Of a stretch of DNA of 19,978 nt, positions 1-7,165 are shown in pieces. The stretch comes from Yinghuangia elevatio (GTDB lineage: Bacteria > Actinomycetota > Actinomycetes > Streptomycetales > Streptomycetaceae). Location of the stretch: assembly GCF_040649515.1 (NCBI RefSeq), contig NZ_JBEZFP010000159.1, positions 1 through 19,978 of the forward strand, read 5' to 3'. Below the pieces are notes generated by a model. The model was not told the origin of the DNA. It worked only from the letters and a program-made list of their open reading frames with translations, and searched no databases. Made by a program: the position numbers and the translations under genes. Numbering within the stretch: the stretch's first letter is position 1; each line of letters starts with the position of its first letter.

Positions 1-25
1 TTTTTTTTTTTGTTTTTTTTTTTTT
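1..25. other. Poly-T tract at window edge
   Basis: Twenty-four of the first 25 bases are T, the exception being G at position 12. This is followed by a pyrimidine-rich stretch to about base 79. Such a homopolymer is foreign to the composition of the remaining window. It may be a sequencing or assembly artefact at a contig end, or a real polypyrimidine tract; the sequence alone cannot decide. Confidence 0.6.
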
Positions 26-79
26 GTTGTTCTTCGCCGTACTCGTCCGCCCGGCCACCCCCGCTCCCCGCCCCCGCCC

Positions 80-115
80 GGCCCGGCGCGGGCCCCCCGG
101 AGAATTTCCTCCGGG
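80..115 (-). terminator. Hairpins downstream of the S8 peptidase gene
   Basis: Two stem-loops lie 24-60 nt past the minus-strand stop codon at 139. The first has 7-bp arms CCCGGAG (96-102) and CTCCGGG (109-115) around a 6-nt loop. The second has 6-bp arms GGCCCG (80-85) and CGGGCC (89-94). No U-tract follows immediately in the minus direction, which is common for terminators in high-GC actinomycetes. Inferred terminator of the peptidase transcript. Confidence 0.45.
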
Positions 116-138
116 CACCCGGCGCCGTCATGTCCGGG

Positions 139-3100
139 TCAGATGACCTGGTACGCGCGGATCACCGTGGAGGTGACCGAGTTGCCGGAGGTGTCGGTGC
201 CGGAGATGCGCAGCGACACGAATCCGGGCGTCGGGTTGGGGATGGTGATGCCGGTGACGCCGCTGGGGGCCGTGATGGTCGGCAGGTTGGTCCAGGTCTG
301 TCCGTCGTTGGTGGAGTACTGCACGGTCCCGGACGACACCGACGCGTAGGTCGGTCCCACGCCGGGCTGGTACTCGAACGCCAACCAGCACAGCAGGTTG
401 GTGCCCGCGGTGACCTGGTTGTAGTCGTTCATGTTTTGCAGACCGCAGATGGGCCTGGCCCCGAACAGCGGCAGCGGGGTCTCCGTCGCCGGGTCCGTGT
501 GCGCGGAGTTGAACGTCCAGTCCGCGCGAACTCGAGTCGACAGCAGGGAATATGGCACGGTGCGGGACATCGACGCGGAGAGGGTGTAGGTGGCCGTCGA
601 CGGCGAGACCGGTACCTGGAGGGCCATGCTGTACATCCCGGCATAGGGATGCGCGGAGGCGAGCACCTGGCCGCCGCTGCTCAGTGTCATCTCGGCACCC
701 GGGTCCGGGATCGCCAGGCCGAGCCCTCCGGTCCAGCCGTCTCCCAAAAGAGACGGCAGGTTGGTGTGCCCGAAGTTGATGATCTCGCCTTGCCGCGTCC
801 CGACGGTGGTGGGGAGTGTGGGGCCGACGACGGCCGACCCCCGGATGACGCCCGTCGTGCCGAGCGGGTACGCGCTGTACGTCTTGTCGTGCATGCTGTG
901 GGTGTAGGCGCCCGGCGCGTTCATGTCGTAGTAGGTCTTCCACGCCGTGTCCTGATTGGACGTCAGGTACTCGTCAACGTGGTGGGGCACCTGCACGTTC
1001 TCGTAGAACCCGCTGCCGAGTTCGATGCCCTTGTACCTCGCACCGTGCGTCACCGCGCCGCTCGCGGCCACGCCCTGGGCCTTGTAGACGGTGTCGAGGT
1101 GGGCCATGGTCGCCTTGGTCGCCGCCACCCCCGGATTCGTCGGAACGCCGTTCTCGCGTGCCTCCAGGACCTCGTAGCGGTACGGGGTGGTGACAGTGTT
1201 GTTCGACCAGGTCGAGAGGTTGAGATAGGTCATTCCGGGAGTGCTGACGGGCAGCACGCGGACGTTGTCGATGGTCGGGCTCGTGCCGCCGCCTCGGTTC
1301 ATGACCATGCTGAGAAGCGGGAAGCTGTCGACTCCCGTGAGGGCCGCGAGTCTCGTGCTGGTCCGCACGGCGCCCGCGGTGTCCACGGAGCCGCCGATAG
1401 GCACCATCTGCCGCGCGTCGAAGGTGAGTGCGGTGTTCGCGGTGACCGTCAGTCTTCGGAACGCCGCGTTGTAGCCCACGATCGGCCCGCTCGGCGCGGG
1501 TTGCCGTTCGTCCATGAGCGCCATCACGGAGTATGTGCCAATGGGGATCGTGCAGGGCCCCCCGGAGCAGGTCAGCGCGCCGTTGGCGATGCTGAAGTAC
1601 TGCGTCTCGCCGCGCTCGTGGCTGAACAATTGCAGCACGCCGGATGTCGGAGCGCCGCTGCGGTCCAGCGCGCTGACGGTCAACGTGGGCTTTGCCGCGG
1701 CGACGTCGATGGCGACGAGGTCGGACACGAGCACGGTGCCGTTCGCGTCACGGCCGGTCAGGCGTGCGTAGTACATGCCAGGAGGCGCGGCGTCCCCGTG
1801 TGCGGTGACGGCCACGTTCCCCAGGTACCCCGGAGCCGTGGTCACGGTTGTCGCAGGAACGGTGACGAGTCCCGCGGGTGCCGGGGCGCCGAGTTCGGTG
1901 AACGCCTCGACGCCGAAGGTGAGCGTGACGGGCTGCGTCCCGCCGTTCAGGAAGTGTGCCGATGACGAGCCGGTCTGTCCGGCGGTGTGCGGCAACGGCA
2001 GCGAGATCGGGGCCATGTGGTACGGCACGACCGTGCGCGTGACCGCGGCTCCGATGTCGAGCAGCCCGGCGCCCTCCTGGAACGCGTTCGCGCTCGGCAG
2101 GTCGCGGGCGGACTCCGTCAACGCTCCCTTGATGTGCCAGCCGTACCAGGTCGGATGTTGTTGGACGAGGATGGCCGCGGCCGCGGCGACGATTGGGGTT
2201 GCCATGGAAGTGCCGTCCAGGCCGATGTAGTTCGCGTCGACCGGGTATCCGATGGTGGAGCCCGCAGCGCGGGCCGCGACCACGCCGGCACCGGGCGCGA
2301 CGATGTCCGGCTTCACGTTGTTGTCGATCGACGGTCCCCGGCTGGAGAAGCCCGCGACCCGGTCGCCGGACCAGATGGCGCCGACGGTCAGCGCGGCCGG
2401 GGAGATGCCGGGCGCTTCGACGGTTCGGGACTTGGACCCGCTGTTCCCCGCTGCCACGACCATGACCCGGGCAGCCCAAGTCGCGTGCAGGGTGACCATG
2501 TCGGTCAGTGGGTCGGTGCCGGGGGCGGCGGGGCGCCCGAGGCTCAGGTTCATGATCTTGATGTTCAGGTCGGCGGCCCATTCGATGCCGGCCATGACCG
2601 CCGAGTCCGGGCAGTCCCCGGCGTCGTCGCAGACCTTGGCGACGGCAAGCTTTGCGCCCGGCGCGACGCCCTTGTACTTGCCTCCGGAAGCGGCTCCGGT
2701 CCCGGCGATGATCGACGCGACGTGGGTGCCGTGCCCGAGGTGGTCCTGAACCCCGGTGGGGGAGGACGTGAAGTCCTGCGCGGCCGTCACCACCCCTTGC
2801 AGGTCGGGGTGCGTGGCGTCGTAGCCGGAGTCGAGTACGGCCACCGTCACGCCGTTGCCGTTATAGCCCTGCTGCCAGGCGGGGCCGACGTTCACCTGGG
2901 ACCGGCTCGCGTCCAGTGACACCTTGGACTTCGCGTCGATCCAGATCTTGTCGACCTTCTCGCCGCCAAGCGGCTTGCTGCGGTCAGTTGTTCGGCCGTG
3001 TGGAACCTTGCCGACCAGCTCGTTCCAGAGATCGTCGACGGCGGCCTTGTCGGCCTTCAGGCTCTCGAAGCCGGAGTTGCCGGGGTCGCTGAACGTACGT

Positions 3101-3603
3101 AGTTTTTGCACGCCCTTCGGCGGAGCTGTCTTGGCGTCAACTCCCGCGGGCCGCTTGCCGATCAGCGGTATCGACGACGAGCGCGCGTCGTCGTAGCCCC
3201 ACTCGACCAGCTGCGTGACGTTGAACAGGCGCGCGTCGATCTTCCCGGCCTGGATCGCGGGCACCGCGTCGTGCGGCACGACCGCGATACCGGAGTCGTC
3301 GTTGGCAATGTGCATGGGGATGCCGTCGCGGCCTTCGGCGGGCCGCACGCTGACGGACGGCTTGCCGTCCTCCATGCGCACGGTCACCTTGTCGCCGGTG
3401 ATCAGCGTGACGGTCGCGTCAGGGGTCACACGCGGCTGCTCGTTGGGCAACGCCTCGGCTTGGGCACCCAGTTCCCGGACGTCCACGGACACCGCGGGCG
3501 CCGAGGACGAGTCCTCGGCGCCCGCGGGTTGTGTGGGAAGGCTCAGCAGGGCGGCAATGCCGGTCGCCACGAACGCGGTTCTGGTACGTCTGCGTATTCG
3601 CAT
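139..3603 (-). CDS. Secreted S8 (subtilisin-like) serine peptidase
   Basis: A 1154-residue preproprotein. Residues 1-29 form a Sec signal peptide: an Arg-rich start, a hydrophobic core and an AGA-type cleavage site. Residues about 30-230 are a likely propeptide. The subtilase domain spans about 248-520 and carries a complete catalytic set: Asp258 in VAVLDSG, His291 in GHGTHVAS, oxyanion Asn387 in AAGNSG and Ser466 in GTSMATP. The remaining ~630 residues are beta-rich, Ser/Thr-rich extension domains seen in long actinobacterial S8 peptidases. Cysteines occur in close pairs (for example Cys325 and Cys331), suggesting disulphides in an extracellular enzyme. The ATG at 3603 is preceded by GAGAGGA at suitable spacing. 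The expected role is degradation of extracellular protein or peptides; the actual substrate is not predictable. It diverges from the small secreted protein at 3883 and ends just before hairpins near the window edge. Family call is very secure. Confidence 0.95.
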   Translation of the reverse strand: MRIRRRTRTAFVATGIAALLSLPTQPAGAEDSSSAPAVSVDVRELGAQAEALPNEQPRVTPDATVTLITGDKVTVRMEDGKPSVSVRPAEGRDGIPMHIANDDSGIAVVPHDAVPAIQAGKIDARLFNVTQLVEWGYDDARSSSIPLIGKRPAGVDAKTAPPKGVQKLRTFSDPGNSGFESLKADKAAVDDLWNELVGKVPHGRTTDRSKPLGGEKVDKIWIDAKSKVSLDASRSQVNVGPAWQQGYNGNGVTVAVLDSGYDATHPDLQGVVTAAQDFTSSPTGVQDHLGHGTHVASIIAGTGAASGGKYKGVAPGAKLAVAKVCDDAGDCPDSAVMAGIEWAADLNIKIMNLSLGRPAAPGTDPLTDMVTLHATWAARVMVVAAGNSGSKSRTVEAPGISPAALTVGAIWSGDRVAGFSSRGPSIDNNVKPDIVAPGAGVVAARAAGSTIGYPVDANYIGLDGTSMATPIVAAAAAILVQQHPTWYGWHIKGALTESARDLPSANAFQEGAGLLDIGAAVTRTVVPYHMAPISLPLPHTAGQTGSSSAHFLNGGTQPVTLTFGVEAFTELGAPAPAGLVTVPATTVTTAPGYLGNVAVTAHGDAAPPGMYYARLTGRDANGTVLVSDLVAIDVAAAKPTLTVSALDRSGAPTSGVLQLFSHERGETQYFSIANGALTCSGGPCTIPIGTYSVMALMDERQPAPSGPIVGYNAAFRRLTVTANTALTFDARQMVPIGGSVDTAGAVRTSTRLAALTGVDSFPLLSMVMNRGGGTSPTIDNVRVLPVSTPGMTYLNLSTWSNNTVTTPYRYEVLEARENGVPTNPGVAATKATMAHLDTVYKAQGVAASGAVTHGARYKGIELGSGFYENVQVPHHVDEYLTSNQDTAWKTYYDMNAPGAYTHSMHDKTYSAYPLGTTGVIRGSAVVGPTLPTTVGTRQGEIINFGHTNLPSLLGDGWTGGLGLAIPDPGAEMTLSSGGQVLASAHPYAGMYSMALQVPVSPSTATYTLSASMSRTVPYSLLSTRVRADWTFNSAHTDPATETPLPLFGARPICGLQNMNDYNQVTAGTNLLCWLAFEYQPGVGPTYASVSSGTVQYSTNDGQTWTNLPTITAPSGVTGITIPNPTPGFVSLRISGTDTSGNSVTSTVIRAYQVI

Positions 3604-3712
3604 CTGCGTCCTCTCGCATGGACAGACTCGGTGCCCATGGCCTGAGCACCGCCGTGCGCTGTTGCGTGGGGCAGGTGGTACTCAGGAGACGCTGTGTGGT
3701 GCGGCCAGCAGG

Positions 3713-3727
3713 CTGACACACAGTCAG
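3713..3727. promoter_or_regulatory. Small inverted repeat in divergent promoter region
   Basis: CTGACACACAGTCAG, with 5-bp arms around ACACA, lies about 110 bp upstream of the peptidase start and 156 bp upstream of the small secreted protein. A TATAAC hexamer at 3741-3746 could be a -10 element on the plus strand, but I see no well-spaced -35. The repeat could be an operator, but short arms like these can arise by chance. Confidence 0.2.
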
Positions 3728-3882
3728 AATGGGGACAAGGTATAACGGTTGGTTGGTTCGAAGTCTCTTGGATTGCAAGGGAATTGAGACACGTGTCAGC
3801 GCGGCCAACCGCCGCGAGGTGTTGACGAGGGTCATCCGTCAGAGTGCAGTTGAGCCCTCGGTATCGAAGGAGGGGACCGCCC

Positions 3883-4335
3883 GTGACCAAGGCCAGACGT
3901 CTGCTCACCGCCCTCGCCGGCTCTGCCGCCCTCACGGTCGGAGCGTTCGCCGTCGCACCCCCGGCCGCGGCGGGGGTGGGGTGGGCCATGTACGACTGTG
4001 AGCTCGCCGACGGTTCGCCGTACTGGACACAGATGGAAGTCGAGTTCCAGCGGGACGGTTCGACCCGCCTTTACGTGACCGCGAACGGGGCGCTCCCGAT
4101 GGCGTACCCGACGGGGGCGATCTACGCCACGCTCCAGTTCACGTCCCAATCTGCTCTCTCCGGGATCCACAGCATGACCGTGCAGAGCGGCGCCTTCTTC
4201 CGTGTTGAACGAACAAGCTCCCCGGTGCTCGGCAGCGCACCGTACAAGATCGCGTTCCAACTCATTGCGACACCGGGCGCCGTCGACTGCTACCTGATCA
4301 GCGGACCCGGCTCCTGGCCGACCGGCGGGGTCTGA
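3883..4335 (+). CDS. Small secreted protein of unknown function
   Basis: A 150-residue protein starting at GTG 3883. This start is chosen because a strong AAGGAGG lies about 10 nt upstream and because the signal peptide begins exactly there (VTKARRLL, then an Ala/Leu/Val-rich core ending in PPAAAG at about residue 33). An upstream in-frame GTG at 3844 would put a charged extension before the signal and has no ribosome binding site. The mature part is about 117 residues, rich in Ser, Thr, Tyr and Gly, with two cysteines (in MYDCEL near its start and VDCYL near its end) that could make one disulphide. No catalytic motif or known domain is recognised. It is divergent from the S8 peptidase across 279 bp. 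That arrangement invites, but does not prove, a functional link such as substrate or inhibitor. Confidence 0.75.
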   Translation: MTKARRLLTALAGSAALTVGAFAVAPPAAAGVGWAMYDCELADGSPYWTQMEVEFQRDGSTRLYVTANGALPMAYPTGAIYATLQFTSQSALSGIHSMTVQSGAFFRVERTSSPVLGSAPYKIAFQLIATPGAVDCYLISGPGSWPTGGV

Positions 4336-4366
4336 GCCGCGGGGGTGTCGCGGTCCAGCCGTGTGC

Positions 4367-4762
4367 TCACTCGGGAAGGTCAGATCTCGTACGCAGGTCG
4401 CACCACACGGACTTTGATTCGGTGTCGCGGGTGAATCCCCAGCGGGTGGAGAGGCGTTCGACGATCCACAGTCCTCGACCGAAGGTGCGGTCGAGGCTGG
4501 GCGGAGGTGTACCGGGTACGCCCTGGCCGCTGTCGACCACTTCGATTCGCAGCGTGGACTCGTCGAGTCGCAGCCGCAGTTCAGGTCGGCCGGACGCGTG
4601 CAGGACCGCGTTGGTGGTCAACTCGGAGGCGAGCAGCGCGGCGTCGTCGGTCAGGTGCGGCAATCGCTGCGCGAACAGCAGAGCCCGTACGTGATCTCGC
4701 GCGAGCTTGGCGGACCCGGGCGCGTCGGGGAGTACGTAGCTTCGCGTGATGGGCTTGCTCAT
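4367..4762 (-). CDS. ATP-binding anti-sigma-factor-like protein (HATPase_c)
   Basis: A 131-residue stand-alone GHKL ATPase domain of the RsbW/SpoIIAB-like type that is highly multiplied in Streptomyces. Visible motifs are the N box with Glu47 and Asn51 (SELTTNAVLHA), the G1 box Asp77-Ser-Gly79-Gln-Gly81 (VVDSGQGVP), and the G2 box at residues 95-99 (GRGLW), followed by a typical WGF segment. Members bind ATP and act as serine kinases or anti-sigma factors, but the partner of this copy cannot be read from sequence. It diverges from the XRE regulator at 4876, which is followed by a DUF397 gene. This three-gene arrangement is a recurring developmental or antibiotic-regulation module (abaA/whiJ-like loci) in Streptomyces. 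The ribosome binding site is weak (GAGAGG about 11 nt upstream). Its 3' end lies 31 bp from the end of the small secreted protein gene. Confidence 0.88.
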   Translation of the reverse strand: MSKPITRSYVLPDAPGSAKLARDHVRALLFAQRLPHLTDDAALLASELTTNAVLHASGRPELRLRLDESTLRIEVVDSGQGVPGTPPPSLDRTFGRGLWIVERLSTRWGFTRDTESKSVWCDLRTRSDLPE

Positions 4763-4875
4763 GAACCGGACGCCTCTCGGTGGATGTCACTTTTAGTACG
4801 CCAAGCGTCGCGGTCTGGAGTTAGCGTGGGGAGTGGCTGAATCCCAACAGTTGTTCTGTAGGCGGAGGGGACCGG

Positions 4876-5703
4876 ATGGCCCACCCGAAAGACGTCGACC
4901 CGATGCGCTCACCCCGGGCTTTCTACGGCTCGGAGTTGCGCAGACTGCGCGAGGCGGCGGGTCTGTCGCAGGAGAAGCTGGGCGAGATGGTCATCTGCTC
5001 AGGCGCCTATATCGGCCAGATCGAATCGGCGGTACGCAAGCCCCAGTTGGACATGTCGGTCCGACTGGACGCGGTCTTCGGCACGGACGGCCTGCTGGCA
5101 CGCCTGTGCGTGCTGGCGAACAAGTCGAAGCATGCGGACTACTTCGCAGAAGCATCCGACCTGGAGGCATTGGCTGTTGCGATCCATGAGTACGCACCCA
5201 CGCTGATCCCTGGAGTCCTCCAGACTGAGGCATACGCGCGGGCCGTGATCCTGGCAGCGCAGCCGCTCGCAAGTGAGGAGAGTGTCAGAGAGCGTTTGGC
5301 GGCGAGGATCGAGCGGTCTCGCGTGTTGGCCAATCCAACACGCCCGTTGCTTTGGGTGATCCTGGACGAAAACGTCCTGCGGCGACCGATCGGTGGACCG
5401 AACGTGATGCATGAGCAACTGCTGCACGTGATCGGTCTGGTGGAGCGACGACGGATCATCGTGCAGGTGATCCCCATCGCGCATGGCGCGCACTCATTGA
5501 TGGAGGGCGTGCTGTCATTGATGGCCTTTGACGATGCTCCTCAAGTCGCTTACGTCGAAGGGCTCCACGCAGGCCAATTGTTGGATGATCCGTCATCGCT
5601 AGCGAAGTGTCAGCTGTCCTACGATCTGGGTAGGGCCGTTGCGTTGCCGCCGGAGGCGTCCCTGAGCATGCTGCGATCGGCGGCGGAGGAGTACCTGAGA
5701 TGA
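4876..5703 (+). CDS. XRE-family transcriptional regulator with DUF5753 domain
   Basis: A 275-residue protein. Residues about 17-72 form an XRE helix-turn-helix (ELRRLREAAGLSQEKLGEMV, then an IGQIESAVRKP recognition segment). Residues about 95-272 match the DUF5753 domain that follows such HTHs in actinobacteria (LIPGVLQTEAYARAVI and AHSLMEGVLSLMAF segments). The ATG at 4876 has GGAGGGG 5 nt upstream. Its TGA overlaps the ATG of the following DUF397 gene by 4 bp (ATGA), so the two are probably translationally coupled. It is a WhiJ/Scr1-type regulator: in studied cases these DNA-binding proteins work together with the adjacent DUF397 protein to control differentiation or antibiotic production. 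The second half of the gene is visibly less GC-rich than its neighbours, as is common for this rapidly diversifying family. Confidence 0.93.
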   Translation: MAHPKDVDPMRSPRAFYGSELRRLREAAGLSQEKLGEMVICSGAYIGQIESAVRKPQLDMSVRLDAVFGTDGLLARLCVLANKSKHADYFAEASDLEALAVAIHEYAPTLIPGVLQTEAYARAVILAAQPLASEESVRERLAARIERSRVLANPTRPLLWVILDENVLRRPIGGPNVMHEQLLHVIGLVERRRIIVQVIPIAHGAHSLMEGVLSLMAFDDAPQVAYVEGLHAGQLLDDPSSLAKCQLSYDLGRAVALPPEASLSMLRSAAEEYLR

Positions 5704-5957
5704 TCCGGGTCTGGCGCAAGTCGTCATACAGCAATCCTTCGGGCGGCAACTGCGTCGAGGTGGCACAGGTTTGGCGTAAGTCGTCGTACAGCGGAGGCAA
5801 TGGCGGCACCTGTGTGGAAGTCGCGCCTGGCAACCTGCCGTTCGTCCCCGTCCGCGACTCCAAAGACCTCACGCGCGGCCATCTCATGATCCCCGCTAAG
5901 TCCTGGGCCGAACTCACCGACCGCTTCAGGCCGCGTGGTGGTCCGGGGACGTCCTGA
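5700..5957 (+). CDS. DUF397 protein with duplicated N-terminal motif
   Basis: An 85-residue protein of the DUF397 family (WhiJ/Scr2-partner type). The family signature W-R-K-S-S-Y-S followed by G-G-x-C-V-E-V occurs twice in direct succession, at residues 4-23 and 24-43. Only the second copy continues into the rest of the domain (PVRDSKD, then a W-x-x-L-T-D-R-F end). The first copy is therefore a partial domain produced by an exact 60-nt tandem duplication (5709-5768 and 5769-5828). Synonymous and some non-synonymous differences show that the event is not recent. Translation starts within the stop codon of the XRE gene. Its 3' end overlaps the convergent xdhC gene by 32 bp. The expected role is as small partner or antagonist of the XRE regulator. 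Confidence 0.9.
   Translation: MIRVWRKSSYSNPSGGNCVEVAQVWRKSSYSGGNGGTCVEVAPGNLPFVPVRDSKDLTRGHLMIPAKSWAELTDRFRPRGGPGTS
5709..5828 (+). repeat. 60-bp in-frame tandem duplication in DUF397 gene
   Basis: Two adjacent 60-nt units encode V-W-R-K-S-S-Y-S through C-V-E-V-A plus one residue. They differ at many third positions and at the central Asn-Pro-Ser/Gly-Gly-Asn residues. The frame is preserved and the downstream half of the domain is single-copy. Confidence 0.85.
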
Positions 5958-7083
5958 TCACCGACTGGATCGAGCCCTTGCCGTCGTGATGAATGGGGCC
6001 CTCCGTCACCGACAGAGGTGCCCCTGATCCGCCGCGGCGGTGGGCGATGATCTCCGCTGCGACCGCTACCGCCGTCTCCTCCGGCGTGCGCGCTCCCAGA
6101 TCCAGGCCGATGGGGGAGCGGAGACGCGACAGTTCCGCCTCGGTCAGGCCCAGCGCGCGCAGCTTCTCCAAGCGGGTCTCATGCGTACGCCGCGAGCCCA
6201 TCGCCCCCACGTACGCCACCGGCAGGCGCAACGCCCGTTCCAGCAACGGGATATCGAATTTCGCGTCGTGCGTGAGCACACACAACACGGTCCGGCCGTC
6301 GACTTCGATCGAGTCCAAGTACCGGTGCGGCCAGTCGACCACGACTTCATCCGCGTCCGGGAACCGGCGCCGCGTCGCGAAGACCTCGCGGGCGTCGCAC
6401 ACGACGACCTCATAACCGAGGAACTTGCCGACCTTCACCACCGCTGCGGCGAAGTCGATCGCACCGAAGACAATCATGCGCGGGGGCGGGGTGTACGCCT
6501 CCACGAACACCGTCGCGGTGTCCGGCCCGGCCGCGCACAGGCGCCCGTCCGGCCCGTACGTCAGCATCCCGCCCCGTCCGGAATCCAGCATCGCGGCGAC
6601 CTCGGCCCGTACCGCCGTCTCGAAGGCGGGCGTACCGCCGAGCGAGCCCGTCGACGGTGCCGCACCGCCGTGGTGCACCAGCGTCGCGCCGAGCCGGTGG
6701 TCCGGGCCGGCGACGACCCGGGCGACGGCCACCGGCGTACGGGCCGCCAAAGCCGCGACGGCCGCGTCCACGTCCGGCTCCGGGTGCACGAACACGTCGA
6801 TGATGCCGCCGCAGGTCAGGCCCACCGCGAAGGCGTCCTCGTCGCTGTACCCGAAGCGCTGGAGCACGGGTGTCCCGGACTCCAGCGCTTCGCTGCACAG
6901 CTCGTACACCGCGCCTTCCACACATCCGCCGGAGATGCTGCCGACGGCCTCGCCGTCCGCACTCACGGCGAGCGCCGCCCCGGGGAGCCGGGGCGCGCTG
7001 CCGGCGACGTCGACGACCGTGGCCAGCGCGAAGCGCGTCCCCTGGGCGCGCCAAGCGGTGAGCTCGGGCACGATGTCGAACAT
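5926..7083 (-). CDS. xdhC: XdhC/CoxI-family molybdoenzyme maturation protein
   Basis: About 385 residues. The N-terminal XdhC/CoxI domain shows GSAPR at 28-32, the SGGCVE motif at 51-56 and a TCGG motif around 90-93. The C-terminal Rossmann-like domain (about 202-350) begins at RMIVFGA and continues through the VVCDAREVFATRRRFPDAD segment and VGAMGSRRTHETRL. Family members bind the molybdenum cofactor, help insert the sulphurated form into xanthine dehydrogenase and dock to the large subunit. This fits the xanthine dehydrogenase genes upstream on the same strand. The ATG at 7083 is preferred because AGGGAG lies 6 nt before it; an ATG two codons upstream (7089) abuts that ribosome binding site. 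It is separated from the permease gene by 82 bp containing two hairpins, so it may have partly separate expression. The last 32 bp overlap the convergent DUF397 gene. Confidence 0.93.
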   Translation of the reverse strand: MFDIVPELTAWRAQGTRFALATVVDVAGSAPRLPGAALAVSADGEAVGSISGGCVEGAVYELCSEALESGTPVLQRFGYSDEDAFAVGLTCGGIIDVFVHPEPDVDAAVAALAARTPVAVARVVAGPDHRLGATLVHHGGAAPSTGSLGGTPAFETAVRAEVAAMLDSGRGGMLTYGPDGRLCAAGPDTATVFVEAYTPPPRMIVFGAIDFAAAVVKVGKFLGYEVVVCDAREVFATRRRFPDADEVVVDWPHRYLDSIEVDGRTVLCVLTHDAKFDIPLLERALRLPVAYVGAMGSRRTHETRLEKLRALGLTEAELSRLRSPIGLDLGARTPEETAVAVAAEIIAHRRGGSGAPLSVTEGPIHHDGKGSIQSVIRTSPDHHAA

Positions 7084-7109
7084 CGTCATCTCCCTACGGT
7101 TACTCGGAT

Positions 7110-7154
7110 CGGGCGGCGGATCAACCGCCCGGTCCGTGGCTCGGCCGCCCGAGC
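7110..7154 (-). terminator. Tandem hairpins between purine permease and xdhC
   Basis: Two inverted repeats lie between the permease stop (7166) and the xdhC start. The first has arms GCTCGG (7139-7144) and CCGAGC (7149-7154). The second has arms CGGGCGG (7110-7116) and CCGCCCG (7125-7131). They may attenuate read-through from the permease into xdhC or stabilise processed ends. No U-tract is present. Confidence 0.35.
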
Positions 7155-7165
7155 GGCGCGGCCCG

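Noticed and set aside
10..1965. A 651-codon plus-strand open frame starting in the poly-T tract
   Set aside because: It is antisense to the S8 peptidase, with a start inside a homopolymer and no recognisable domain.
3750..3763. TTGGTTGGTTCG stretch as a tRNA T-arm or attachment site
   Set aside because: It has no matching acceptor or anticodon stems around it, and there is no integrase in the window.
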